Source of the DNA: Bacteroidales bacterium UBA3543
Lineage (GTDB): Bacteria > Bacteroidota > Bacteroidia > Bacteroidales > UBA932
Direction of reading: 5' to 3'
NCBI GenBank assembly: GCA_002376715.1
Contig: DFOK01000065.1
Span: 1-20,852, forward strand
Length of the DNA: 20,852 bases
Part shown: piece after piece, positions 8,146-15,531 of the stretch
Numbering within the stretch: position 1 is the first letter of the stretch
Layout of the letters: every line of letters starts with the position of its first letter
Notes under the pieces: generated by a model
Database searches by the model: none
What the model was told of the DNA's origin: nothing
The model's input: only the letters and a program-made list of their open reading frames with translations
Program-made: the position numbers and the translations under genes

Positions 8146-8179
8146 CTTGATATTTCTCAACTTTATCATATTCCCGTGA

Positions 8180-9688
8180 ATGCATACCGAAAATTGCACC
8201 AGAAAGATTAGAAGAGCGCTGATTTCAGTCTACAGCAAAGATGGCATTGAGGAGATAGCCCGTGAACTTGTTGCCTGTGGTGTTGAACTGGTTTCTACCG
8301 GAGGAACATTTACATTTCTCAAAGAGTTGGGGCTGGAGGTTACCGCAGTGGAAGAGATTACCTCCTATCCCTCTATCCTGGGAGGCAGGGTGAAGACACT
8401 TCACCCCAAGGTTTTCGGAGGAATTCTCTATCGCAGAGAACATCTTCAGGACCTGGGAGAAATTGAGCAATACGAAATAGAACCTATCGACCTGGTGATT
8501 GTAGACCTCTATCCTTTTGAGAAATATGTGCAGATGGGCGCAACTCCCGAAGAGATTATTGAAAAAATCGATATCGGAGGCATTTCGCTTATCAGAGCAG
8601 CTGCTAAAAATTATCGGGATGTAATCATCGCCTCCAGCAAGGAGGCTTACGGTCCGCTGCTCCACCTGCTCAAGACCAAGCACGGTGAAAGTGATATTGA
8701 AGAGCGCAGGTCATTTGCCAGACAGGCATTCCATACCTCCTCCTACTATGATACCCGGATATTCAACTGGTTCAATAGGGACAATGCCCATTCAATGGCG
8801 CTGCGTTATGGAGAAAACCCTCACCAGCAGGCAAAATATACCGGATCTGTTGAGTCCCTTCCAAAACAGCTGCACGGTAAGGAGATTTCCTACAACAATC
8901 TGCTCGACATCGAGGCTGCGTTGGAACTTATGTATGACTTTTCGGAGCCAACGGTGGCCATAATAAAGCACAACAATGCCTGCGGATGCGCTACGCGTAG
9001 AACTATATTGGAAGCCTGGAAAGATGCTCTTGCGGGTGACCCCGTATCTGCTTTTGGCGGCATTATCATTGCCAACAGGGCTATTGACGAGGAATGTGCG
9101 CAGGAGATCAACAAGATATTTTTTGAAGTAATCATAGCTCCCGAGTACTCTTCCGAAGCGCTCGAAATATTGAAGACTAAGAAAAACAGGATTATCCTTC
9201 TAGATAACGGCGTAAGGCCTTCGGCCAAAAAGTTCCGTTCGCTGCTGGGTGGCATTCTCGTCCAGGATAGGGACGAAAAAGTCGAAACTCCGGAAGAGCT
9301 CAAGACCGTGACCATTATCGCCCCTACTGCACAACAGGTGGAGGATCTGCTTTTTGCCAATAAACTGGTCAAACACTCCAAGTCCAACGCCATAGTACTC
9401 GCCAAAGATTCCATGCTTCTGGCCAGCGGGATCGGACAGACCTCCAGAGTGGATGCACTCAGACAGGCCATCGCCAAGGCCGGATCCTTCGGATTCGACC
9501 TCAACGGTGCGGTAATGGCTTCCGATGCTTTCTTCCCTTTCCCGGACTGCGTCGAAATAGCACGGCAAGCCGGTATTGCCGCCGTAATCCATCCGGGAGG
9601 CTCCATAAGGGATCAGGAGAGCATAGACCGGTGTAACGCCAACGGAATGGCTATGGTCACTACAGGATTCAGACATTTTAAGCATTGA
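8180..9688 (+). CDS. purH: Bifunctional AICAR formyltransferase / IMP cyclohydrolase
   Basis: PurH carries out the last two steps of purine synthesis. It formylates AICAR with 10-formyl-tetrahydrofolate, then closes the ring to give IMP. The 502-residue protein has the N-terminal cyclohydrolase domain (about 10-150), with STGGT at 39-43 and GGRVKTLHPKVFGGIL at 68-82. The formyltransferase domain follows, with RYGENPHQ at 209-216, the catalytic pair K263-H264 in KHNNACGCA, SAFGG at 290-294, and the closing GFRHFKH at the C terminus. Many homologues have KHxNPCG; here alanine replaces the proline. The gene ends 20 nt before mreB, so it probably shares a transcript with the cell-shape genes. That links purine supply to envelope growth at least by position. 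Confidence 0.97.
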   Translation: MHTENCTRKIRRALISVYSKDGIEEIARELVACGVELVSTGGTFTFLKELGLEVTAVEEITSYPSILGGRVKTLHPKVFGGILYRREHLQDLGEIEQYEIEPIDLVIVDLYPFEKYVQMGATPEEIIEKIDIGGISLIRAAAKNYRDVIIASSKEAYGPLLHLLKTKHGESDIEERRSFARQAFHTSSYYDTRIFNWFNRDNAHSMALRYGENPHQQAKYTGSVESLPKQLHGKEISYNNLLDIEAALELMYDFSEPTVAIIKHNNACGCATRRTILEAWKDALAGDPVSAFGGIIIANRAIDEECAQEINKIFFEVIIAPEYSSEALEILKTKKNRIILLDNGVRPSAKKFRSLLGGILVQDRDEKVETPEELKTVTIIAPTAQQVEDLLFANKLVKHSKSNAIVLAKDSMLLASGIGQTSRVDALRQAIAKAGSFGFDLNGAVMASDAFFPFPDCVEIARQAGIAAVIHPGGSIRDQESIDRCNANGMAMVTTGFRHFKH

Positions 9689-9696
9689 TAACGATA

Positions 9697-9704
9697 TAGT
9701 TTTG
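9697..9704 (+). promoter_or_regulatory. Possible internal -7 element directly before mreB
   Basis: TAGTTTTG matches TAnnTTTG at all fixed positions but ends only 4 nt before the mreB ATG. If it is active, the transcript would begin at or within a base or two of the start codon, giving a leaderless mRNA. No TTTG box occurs at the standard distance. The match may be chance in an A/T-rich gap. Confidence 0.3.
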
Positions 9705-9708
9705 TAAG

Positions 9709-10728
9709 ATGGTATTTTCATTTTTAACACAGGAACTCGCTATCGACCTTGGCACCGCCAATACGGTCATATTTATGAACGACAAGAAAATCATCGACGA
9801 GCCCTCCATTGTCGCTGTCGACAATCTTACGGGGAAAGTTCTTGCCGTAGGCACGAAGGCAAAACAGATGCAGGGCAAGGAGAGCAAGGGTGTAAGGACT
9901 ATCAGGCCGCTCAAGGAGGGTGTGATTGCAGACTTTGACAGTTCGGAACAGATGATAAGGGCGTTCATCAAGATGATCAACACCCGCAGATCTTTCTTTT
10001 CACCGAGTCTGAAGATGGTGGTCTGCATTCCTTCCGGCAGTACTCCCGTGGAAACGCGTGCTGTAAGGGATGCTGCCGAACATTCGGGCGGACGCGACGT
10101 ATATCTTATATTCGAACCGATGGCAGCTGCTCTCGGAGTAGGCATAGATGTTACGGCCCCTTCGGGAAATATGATTGTAGATATCGGAGGCGGTACTACG
10201 GAGATTGCCGTTATTTCACTGGGAGGCATAGTAGCCGACTCCAGCATCAAGGTGGCAGGTGACCAATTTACCTACGAAATCCAGCAGTATATGCGCCAAC
10301 AGCACAATATAAAGATTGGAGAAAAGACCGCAGAAGAGATCAAAATCAATATCGGAGCCGCCATTTCCGATCTTGACGAACCTATCGAGCCTTACAAGGT
10401 TAGCGGTCCAAACCTGATGACAGTACTTCCCATTGAGACCACGGTAACTCCGCAGGAGATCGCTCACTGTCTCGACAAATCACTGGTGAGGATAGAATCT
10501 GCAATAATGTCGGTACTCGAGCAGACTCCCCCGGAGCTTTATAGCGATATCGTACATAAGGGCATCTATCTTACAGGTGGCGGAGCCTTGCTCAGAGGTC
10601 TTGACAAACGTCTGTTCAAGAAAATCAACATTCCCTTCCACGTGGCCGAGGACCCCCTCAGAGCCGTGGCAAGAGGTACTTGCATTGCACTTAAGAACTG
10701 CACCTCGTTCAACTTCCTTATGCGATGA
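9709..10728 (+). CDS. mreB: Rod shape-determining actin homologue MreB
   Basis: MreB forms membrane-bound filaments that orient the elongation complex and set rod shape. The 339-residue length is typical. The N-terminal FLTQELAIDLGTANTV (about 4-19) holds the first phosphate loop. MIVDIGGGTTEIAV holds the second, and GIYLTGGGALLRG the adenosine loop. All are standard actin-fold nucleotide sites. It follows purH after 20 nt, and its stop overlaps the mreC start (ATGA at 10725-10728), so translation of the two is probably coupled. A possible promoter lies just upstream. The hydrophobic residues at the extreme N terminus fit direct membrane contact. Complete, with no odd features. Confidence 0.97.
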   Translation: MVFSFLTQELAIDLGTANTVIFMNDKKIIDEPSIVAVDNLTGKVLAVGTKAKQMQGKESKGVRTIRPLKEGVIADFDSSEQMIRAFIKMINTRRSFFSPSLKMVVCIPSGSTPVETRAVRDAAEHSGGRDVYLIFEPMAAALGVGIDVTAPSGNMIVDIGGGTTEIAVISLGGIVADSSIKVAGDQFTYEIQQYMRQQHNIKIGEKTAEEIKINIGAAISDLDEPIEPYKVSGPNLMTVLPIETTVTPQEIAHCLDKSLVRIESAIMSVLEQTPPELYSDIVHKGIYLTGGGALLRGLDKRLFKKINIPFHVAEDPLRAVARGTCIALKNCTSFNFLMR

Positions 10729-11549
10729 GGAGAAACTCCCGCCTCATAAAGATATTCCTGTCCATTGCATTATTTCTGCTTCTGGAGGGTATTTCAGTCA
10801 TTCTGATTACCAACAACAGCATAATTCAAAAATACAGGATTATGGGGTTCACACGCTCGGTACAGTCTTTTTTCTGGAAACAGGGAGAGAGCGTTCGTTA
10901 TTTCCTCAACTACAAAAAGGAAAACCGGTTGCTTGAGGCCGAGAACAGGCTGTTAAAAGAGCGTATCTCCATCCTTAAGAAATATCTTGAAGATGTGAGC
11001 GCAGAAGAGGCTATCGCCCATGCTTCAGGTACCGGTGACTACACTTTCATACCTGCCACCATTATCAAAAATTCCATTAACAAGCAACACAACTATATCA
11101 TACTGAATGTTGGATCCAACAACGGTGTAGAAGAGGGAATGGGAGTGATAACTTCATGGGGCATCGTTGGTATCGTAGATGCGGTGTCGCCACGCTTCAG
11201 TTATGTCTCCTCTTTTCTCAACACCTCTCAGAGTGTCAGTGCCAAGATTGTATCTAATGATGTTTTCGGTCCCATGGTCTGGACCGGAGTCGGGAACAGA
11301 GCGGTTGTAAGGGAAATTCCCATACATACGGAAGTGTATATCGGAGACACTATTTCCACCAGTGGCTATTCCGCCATATTTCCTCCGGATATCCCGCTCG
11401 GTATCGTCACCTCCGTCGATGAGGTAAATGGAGTGGCTTTGGAGCTTGGCGTGGAAATGTTCCAGAATTTCAGAGCACTGCGCCTCGTAGATGTTGTAAT
11501 CAACAATTACGGCAAAGAGATAAATATGATTGAGAATGAGATGGAGTAA
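10725..11549 (+). CDS. mreC: Rod shape-determining protein MreC
   Basis: MreC is a bitopic membrane protein that connects the MreB filaments to the periplasmic synthases and activates PBP2. The 274-residue protein has a short basic tail, one transmembrane helix (about 7-29), a coiled coil (about 64-90, with EAENRLLKERI in heptad style) and the paired beta-barrel domain (about 105-262). The barrel domain includes NVGSNNGVEEGMGV at 128-141 and the family's FPPDIPLG at 219-226. Its start overlaps the mreB stop by four bases. Its end overlaps the mreD start, which points to coupled translation of the group. Confidence 0.95.
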   Translation: MRRNSRLIKIFLSIALFLLLEGISVILITNNSIIQKYRIMGFTRSVQSFFWKQGESVRYFLNYKKENRLLEAENRLLKERISILKKYLEDVSAEEAIAHASGTGDYTFIPATIIKNSINKQHNYIILNVGSNNGVEEGMGVITSWGIVGIVDAVSPRFSYVSSFLNTSQSVSAKIVSNDVFGPMVWTGVGNRAVVREIPIHTEVYIGDTISTSGYSAIFPPDIPLGIVTSVDEVNGVALELGVEMFQNFRALRLVDVVINNYGKEINMIENEME

Positions 11550-12054
11550 AAACATATCTATTTTGGTGCTGATTGCCGTAATGATTATCATACAGATTAT
11601 CATCTGTGATTATATTTATACGGGACCCTATATCCATCTGACTCTTCTGCCGCTGATAATTCTCTCAATTTCTGCAGAACATAGCTATCCAAGACTCGCC
11701 CTGATATCATTTGCCGTCGGTTTCTTAATCGATCTAGTCTCAGATGGAATACTTGGCCTCAACTCTGCAGCTGCAGTAATGACGGCCACTTTCGTCAGGC
11801 CGATAAGTTATATAACCATCAATCGCGAACGAAGCGACAAACTTGAGCGACCTACCCTCAGTGATGTCGGTTTTTTCAGATATTTCAGGTACTCGACATA
11901 TCTGACATTGATATTTCTTATCACATACATCCTGCTTGACTGCGCAGGCTTCAGGCCGGCGTCATTCATATTGATGCGTATAGCACTGAGCTATGTTGCA
12001 AATATCATAATGATTCTCTTTGTCAGTGTTACACTACTTAACAAGCGTTACTGA
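11536..12054 (+). CDS. mreD: Rod shape-determining membrane protein MreD
   Basis: A small integral membrane partner of MreC in the elongasome. The ATG at 11536 gives 172 residues. A TTG two codons upstream (11530) is the other possible start and adds only two residues. Either way the start lies inside the end of mreC (14- or 20-nt overlap). Hydrophobic stretches at about 6-25, 33-48, 52-74, 78-95, 121-138 and 143-167 suggest five or six membrane spans. MreD is weakly conserved. The call rests on position between mreC and mrdA, size, and this profile. The stop TGA overlaps the mrdA ATG. Confidence 0.9.
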   Translation: MRWSKNISILVLIAVMIIIQIIICDYIYTGPYIHLTLLPLIILSISAEHSYPRLALISFAVGFLIDLVSDGILGLNSAAAVMTATFVRPISYITINRERSDKLERPTLSDVGFFRYFRYSTYLTLIFLITYILLDCAGFRPASFILMRIALSYVANIIMILFVSVTLLNKRY

Positions 12055-13898
12055 TGGCACCCTCCCGGCAAAGAAAAAACGTCCTTTTATTCTCCATTAT
12101 CATCGTCTTCACGCTGATTGTGGCCAGACTCTTCAATATCCAGATAATAAGCAAGTATTATCGCATCAACGCCGAGAATAACGCCCTCAAATATGAAACC
12201 CTCTATCCGGCCAGAGGACTTATCCTGGATCGCAACGGGCAGATTCTTGTTTCAAACAAAATCACCTATGACATTATGGTGACACCCGTCGAGGTGGCAG
12301 AGTTCGACACATTGGAATTTTGCTCGATATTCGGCATTGACACTTCATTCGTCCACTCCAAATTTCGTGAATATCGCAAATATCGCAGCAGGATAGGATT
12401 TCAGACACTGCCTTTCATCAAACAGGTCTCCGGTGAACATTACAATATTTTCATCGAACAACAATATAAGTTTCCGGGTTTTTCCGGGACACCGAGAACT
12501 ATACGTACCTACCCTATCAACGCCGGAGGCAATCTATACGGATATATCTCCGAAGTGGATGCCGCCTACATTAAAAACAACCCCGACTACAAGCAAGGAG
12601 ACTATGCCGGCAGGACCGGCATGGAGATGGCCTACGAAGAACAACTTAGAGGAGAAAAGGGATATAATATCTATCTGCGCGATGCACACAACCGCATAAA
12701 AGAGCGTTATGAAGAAGGTGAATATGACAAGGCAGCCGTGGCCGGAAAGGACGTGACCAGTACCATCGATGCAATACTACAGGCATACGGCGAAGAGCTG
12801 ATGCAAAACAAAGTAGGTTCTCTGGTAGCCATAGAGCCCTCTACCGGCGAGATTCTTACGATGGTCTCCAGCCCCGGCCTCGAGACCTCAAAACTGGCTG
12901 AAATCAACAAATATTATCAGGAAATAGTTACCGATCCCTACAAGCCCATGTTTAATAGGGCGGTAATGTCACCGCAGCCCCCCGGATCCGTTTTCAAACT
13001 GGTAAACGGACTGATAGGGCTTCAAGAAGGGGTTATCACTCCTGCCACCGCTTATTCTTGCCATGGAGCTTATACGGTCGGCAACCTGAGGGTAGGATGC
13101 CACGGACATCCTTCTCCCCTCGATTTCAGACGCTCAATAATGATGTCGTGCAACACATACTACTGTTATGTGTTCCGCGCAATCCTCGACAACCCTAAAT
13201 ATGAAATCATTCGCGATTCTTTTACAAAGTGGAAAGAATATGTGGAGAGTTTCGGATTTGGTATGAAACTGAATACCGACATCCCCTCCGAGCAAGCCGG
13301 AACTATGCCCACTGCCGAATGGTACGACAGACTTCACGGCAAAAACCGCTGGAGATCACTCTCGATCATCTCCCTGGCCATCGGACAGGGTGAGATTGGT
13401 TCCACACCTCTGCATCTGGCCAATCTGGCAGCTACGATTGCCAACCGCGGCTGGTGTTACACTCCGCATCTGCAGAAAGAAATGCCTGATAATCCCATCG
13501 ACCCTCGTTTCAAAGAGCGTCATTACACAATGGTGGACACCTCGTGGTTTGAGTGTGTGGTGGAAGGTATGTACCTTGCCGTCAACGGAGGTCCCGGTGC
13601 CACCGGACGACTTGCCAGTGTGTCCGGGCTCGAAATCTGCGGAAAGACGGGTACGGCACAGAATCCGCATGGCAACGACCACTCGGTATTCATCTGCTTT
13701 GCGCCTAAAGATGATCCGAAGATTGCAGTGGCAGCATATATAGAAAACGCCGGTTTCGGAAGCACTTGGGCCTGTCCCATTTCGGCCCTCCTTGTAGAAA
13801 AATACCTCAACGGTGAAATCTCCAAAGAGAGGAAATGGCTTGAAACAAATATGATGAACGGATACCTGCTCGACAGGGTAACGGTAAGTAGGAGATAG
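12054..13898 (+). CDS. mrdA: Penicillin-binding protein 2 (class B transpeptidase of the elongasome)
   Basis: PBP2 cross-links the glycan made by RodA during side-wall growth. The 614-residue protein has a basic tail and one transmembrane helix (about 9-27). The pedestal dimerisation domain includes YPARGLILDRNG at 51-62 and the linker YAGRTGMEMAYEEQLRG at 184-200. The transpeptidase has PPGSVFK with nucleophile S312 and K315, MSCN with S365 and N367, and CGKTGTAQ at 529-536. It starts within the mreD stop codon (TGATG) and ends three bases before the rodA GTG, so the synthase pair is made together. C-terminal residues after about 580 are short and basic. All catalytic motifs are present. Confidence 0.96.
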   Translation: MAPSRQRKNVLLFSIIIVFTLIVARLFNIQIISKYYRINAENNALKYETLYPARGLILDRNGQILVSNKITYDIMVTPVEVAEFDTLEFCSIFGIDTSFVHSKFREYRKYRSRIGFQTLPFIKQVSGEHYNIFIEQQYKFPGFSGTPRTIRTYPINAGGNLYGYISEVDAAYIKNNPDYKQGDYAGRTGMEMAYEEQLRGEKGYNIYLRDAHNRIKERYEEGEYDKAAVAGKDVTSTIDAILQAYGEELMQNKVGSLVAIEPSTGEILTMVSSPGLETSKLAEINKYYQEIVTDPYKPMFNRAVMSPQPPGSVFKLVNGLIGLQEGVITPATAYSCHGAYTVGNLRVGCHGHPSPLDFRRSIMMSCNTYYCYVFRAILDNPKYEIIRDSFTKWKEYVESFGFGMKLNTDIPSEQAGTMPTAEWYDRLHGKNRWRSLSIISLAIGQGEIGSTPLHLANLAATIANRGWCYTPHLQKEMPDNPIDPRFKERHYTMVDTSWFECVVEGMYLAVNGGPGATGRLASVSGLEICGKTGTAQNPHGNDHSVFICFAPKDDPKIAVAAYIENAGFGSTWACPISALLVEKYLNGEISKERKWLETNMMNGYLLDRVTVSRR

Positions 13899-13901
13899 GC
13901 C

Positions 13902-15461
13902 GTGGGAAGATCAATCTATAGAAAACTCGACTGGACGATAATCACCTGCTACATAGTGCTGGTGCTCTTCGGATGGGTGAATATCTATTCGTCGCTCTAT
14001 CAAGAGGGCGCGTTCATATTCGACTTCTCTATGGAATACGGCAAGCAGATCGTCTGGATCGGAAGTTCAGTAGTTTTGGCATTGCTGATACTATTTGCCT
14101 TACCACCGAAAATATACGCTGCTTTTGCCTGGTGGCTCTACGCATTGATGGGAGTGTTGCTGATTGCGGTTATATTTATCGGAGCCAATATAAAAGGCTC
14201 CAATAGCTGGCTTCAGATAGGCAGCATGAGAGTTCAACCGGCAGAGTTTTCCAAAATTACGACCTCTCTGGCGCTGGCCCATCTTATGAGCAGCAAATTT
14301 GACTTCAGTTTCAAAAACAGGTCGGATGCTCTCAAGGCATTCCTGGTGCTCCTGCTACCGATGTTAACCATAGTCCTTGAGAAAGAAACCGGCACGGCGT
14401 TGGTTTATCTGGGATTTCTGTTGATGTTTTACCGCGAGGGAATGTCGGGCTGGATTCTGATTTTCGGATTGTCGGTGATCGGCATCTTTATAATGACCCT
14501 CGTTTTCTCGCCCTATATTTCAATTTTAATAGTGGTGGGACTGGTATCTGTTTTCGTCTCACTGGTGACTCGGAAAAAATGGGTCGTAGCAGTGATTATT
14601 CCTATAGTCGTACTGCTGGGATTTATTCCTTCACTCGTCAGTGATATCGGTAGTGTGGAGAAGCCCGCCACGGAAATTGTCTCCATGGAAATTGATACGG
14701 ATGATGCTGTGGACGAGCTAGCTTCAATTGCGGATAGCAATATGGTTTCCGCTGAAAGCGAGAGTCCGAGCAAATCTGCAGTTGTCCTTAGAAAATTTTT
14801 CAGCAGGTTTCCTGCGGAAATCTGGCTGGTGTTCGCCTTGGCGCCCCTTATACTTGGGTTTCTCACCAAATCACTGGTAAAGCGGCAAAAAGTCTTGCGC
14901 AACGCGATGCTAAGCATGATACTGGGCATCTGTCTGGTCTTTTCGGTGGATTTTCTCTTTGACAATATTCTAAAAGATTACCAAAAAGGGCGCATAGAGG
15001 TGCTTCTCGGCATAAAGGAAGACCCTATGGGAGATGGTTACAATGTCCATCAATCGATGATTGCAATCGGTTCGGGAGGATTCTTCGGCAAAGGCTTTCT
15101 GCGCGGCACGCAGACCCGCTTTGATTTTGTGCCTGAACAAACCACGGACTTCATTTTCTGTACCATAGGTGAGGAATGGGGATTTGCGGGCTCTTTGGCG
15201 GTGTTGGCGGTATTTCTGGTGTTATTGATAAGGCTGATCAACTCCGCTGAAAAACAGCGGGACCGTTTTATACGAATCTACGGCTACTGTGTTGCCTCCA
15301 TTCTACTGATGCATATTCTCATCAATGTTGGAATGACGATAGGTTTAATGCCCGTTATAGGCATTCCATTGCCGTTTGTGAGTTATGGAGGCAGCAGCCT
15401 TTGGGGGTTTACGATTTTGCTCTTCATCTACGTACGCCTCGACCTGGAGAGATGGAGGTGA
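13902..15461 (+). CDS. rodA: Peptidoglycan glycosyltransferase RodA (SEDS family), long form
   Basis: RodA polymerises lipid II in the membrane as partner of PBP2. It starts with GTG three bases after mrdA. Family signatures are VQPAEFSK at 111-118, DPMGDGYNVHQS at 374-385, AIGSGGFFGKG at 388-398, PEQTTDFIF at 411-419 (D416 matches the Asp reported as essential in other RodA proteins), and GIPLPFVSYGGSS at 487-499. At 519 residues it is well above the roughly 370-420 of E. coli or Bacillus RodA. The extra length lies mainly between about 205 and 350. It adds hydrophobic stretches and a hydrophilic, acidic, serine-rich loop (about 249-297). Long RodA proteins are known in this phylum from memory. 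The exact topology was not computed. Last gene of the purH-mre cluster. Confidence 0.95.
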   Translation: MGRSIYRKLDWTIITCYIVLVLFGWVNIYSSLYQEGAFIFDFSMEYGKQIVWIGSSVVLALLILFALPPKIYAAFAWWLYALMGVLLIAVIFIGANIKGSNSWLQIGSMRVQPAEFSKITTSLALAHLMSSKFDFSFKNRSDALKAFLVLLLPMLTIVLEKETGTALVYLGFLLMFYREGMSGWILIFGLSVIGIFIMTLVFSPYISILIVVGLVSVFVSLVTRKKWVVAVIIPIVVLLGFIPSLVSDIGSVEKPATEIVSMEIDTDDAVDELASIADSNMVSAESESPSKSAVVLRKFFSRFPAEIWLVFALAPLILGFLTKSLVKRQKVLRNAMLSMILGICLVFSVDFLFDNILKDYQKGRIEVLLGIKEDPMGDGYNVHQSMIAIGSGGFFGKGFLRGTQTRFDFVPEQTTDFIFCTIGEEWGFAGSLAVLAVFLVLLIRLINSAEKQRDRFIRIYGYCVASILLMHILINVGMTIGLMPVIGIPLPFVSYGGSSLWGFTILLFIYVRLDLERWR

Positions 15462-15467
15462 CAGCCA

Positions 15468-15499
15468 ATTGTAAATAAAATATTAACTAAGTATCTTTG
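15468..15499 (+). promoter_or_regulatory. Bacteroidota-type promoter of gcvP
   Basis: TATCTTTG at 15492-15499 is a full TAnnTTTG match, preceded after 20 nt by ATTG (15468-15471), three of four bases of the TTTG -33 box. The ATG follows 32 nt later, so the leader is about 28 nt. That is too short for a glycine riboswitch. Confidence 0.55.
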
Positions 15500-15531
15500 T
15501 CAGAATGATAACTATTTTAAATATATAAAAC

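Noticed and set aside
8890..9606. A 238-codon minus-strand open frame inside purH
   Set aside because: Antisense to the conserved formyltransferase domain, with a low-complexity Ser/Ala composition typical of a shadow frame.
9678..10250. A 190-codon minus-strand open frame inside mreB
   Set aside because: Mirrors the MreB nucleotide-binding region; no independent start signal or recognisable family.
15462..15531. Glycine riboswitch upstream of gcvP
   Set aside because: The predicted leader is only about 28 nt and the whole gap is 70 nt, too small for a glycine aptamer, and no such structure is visible.
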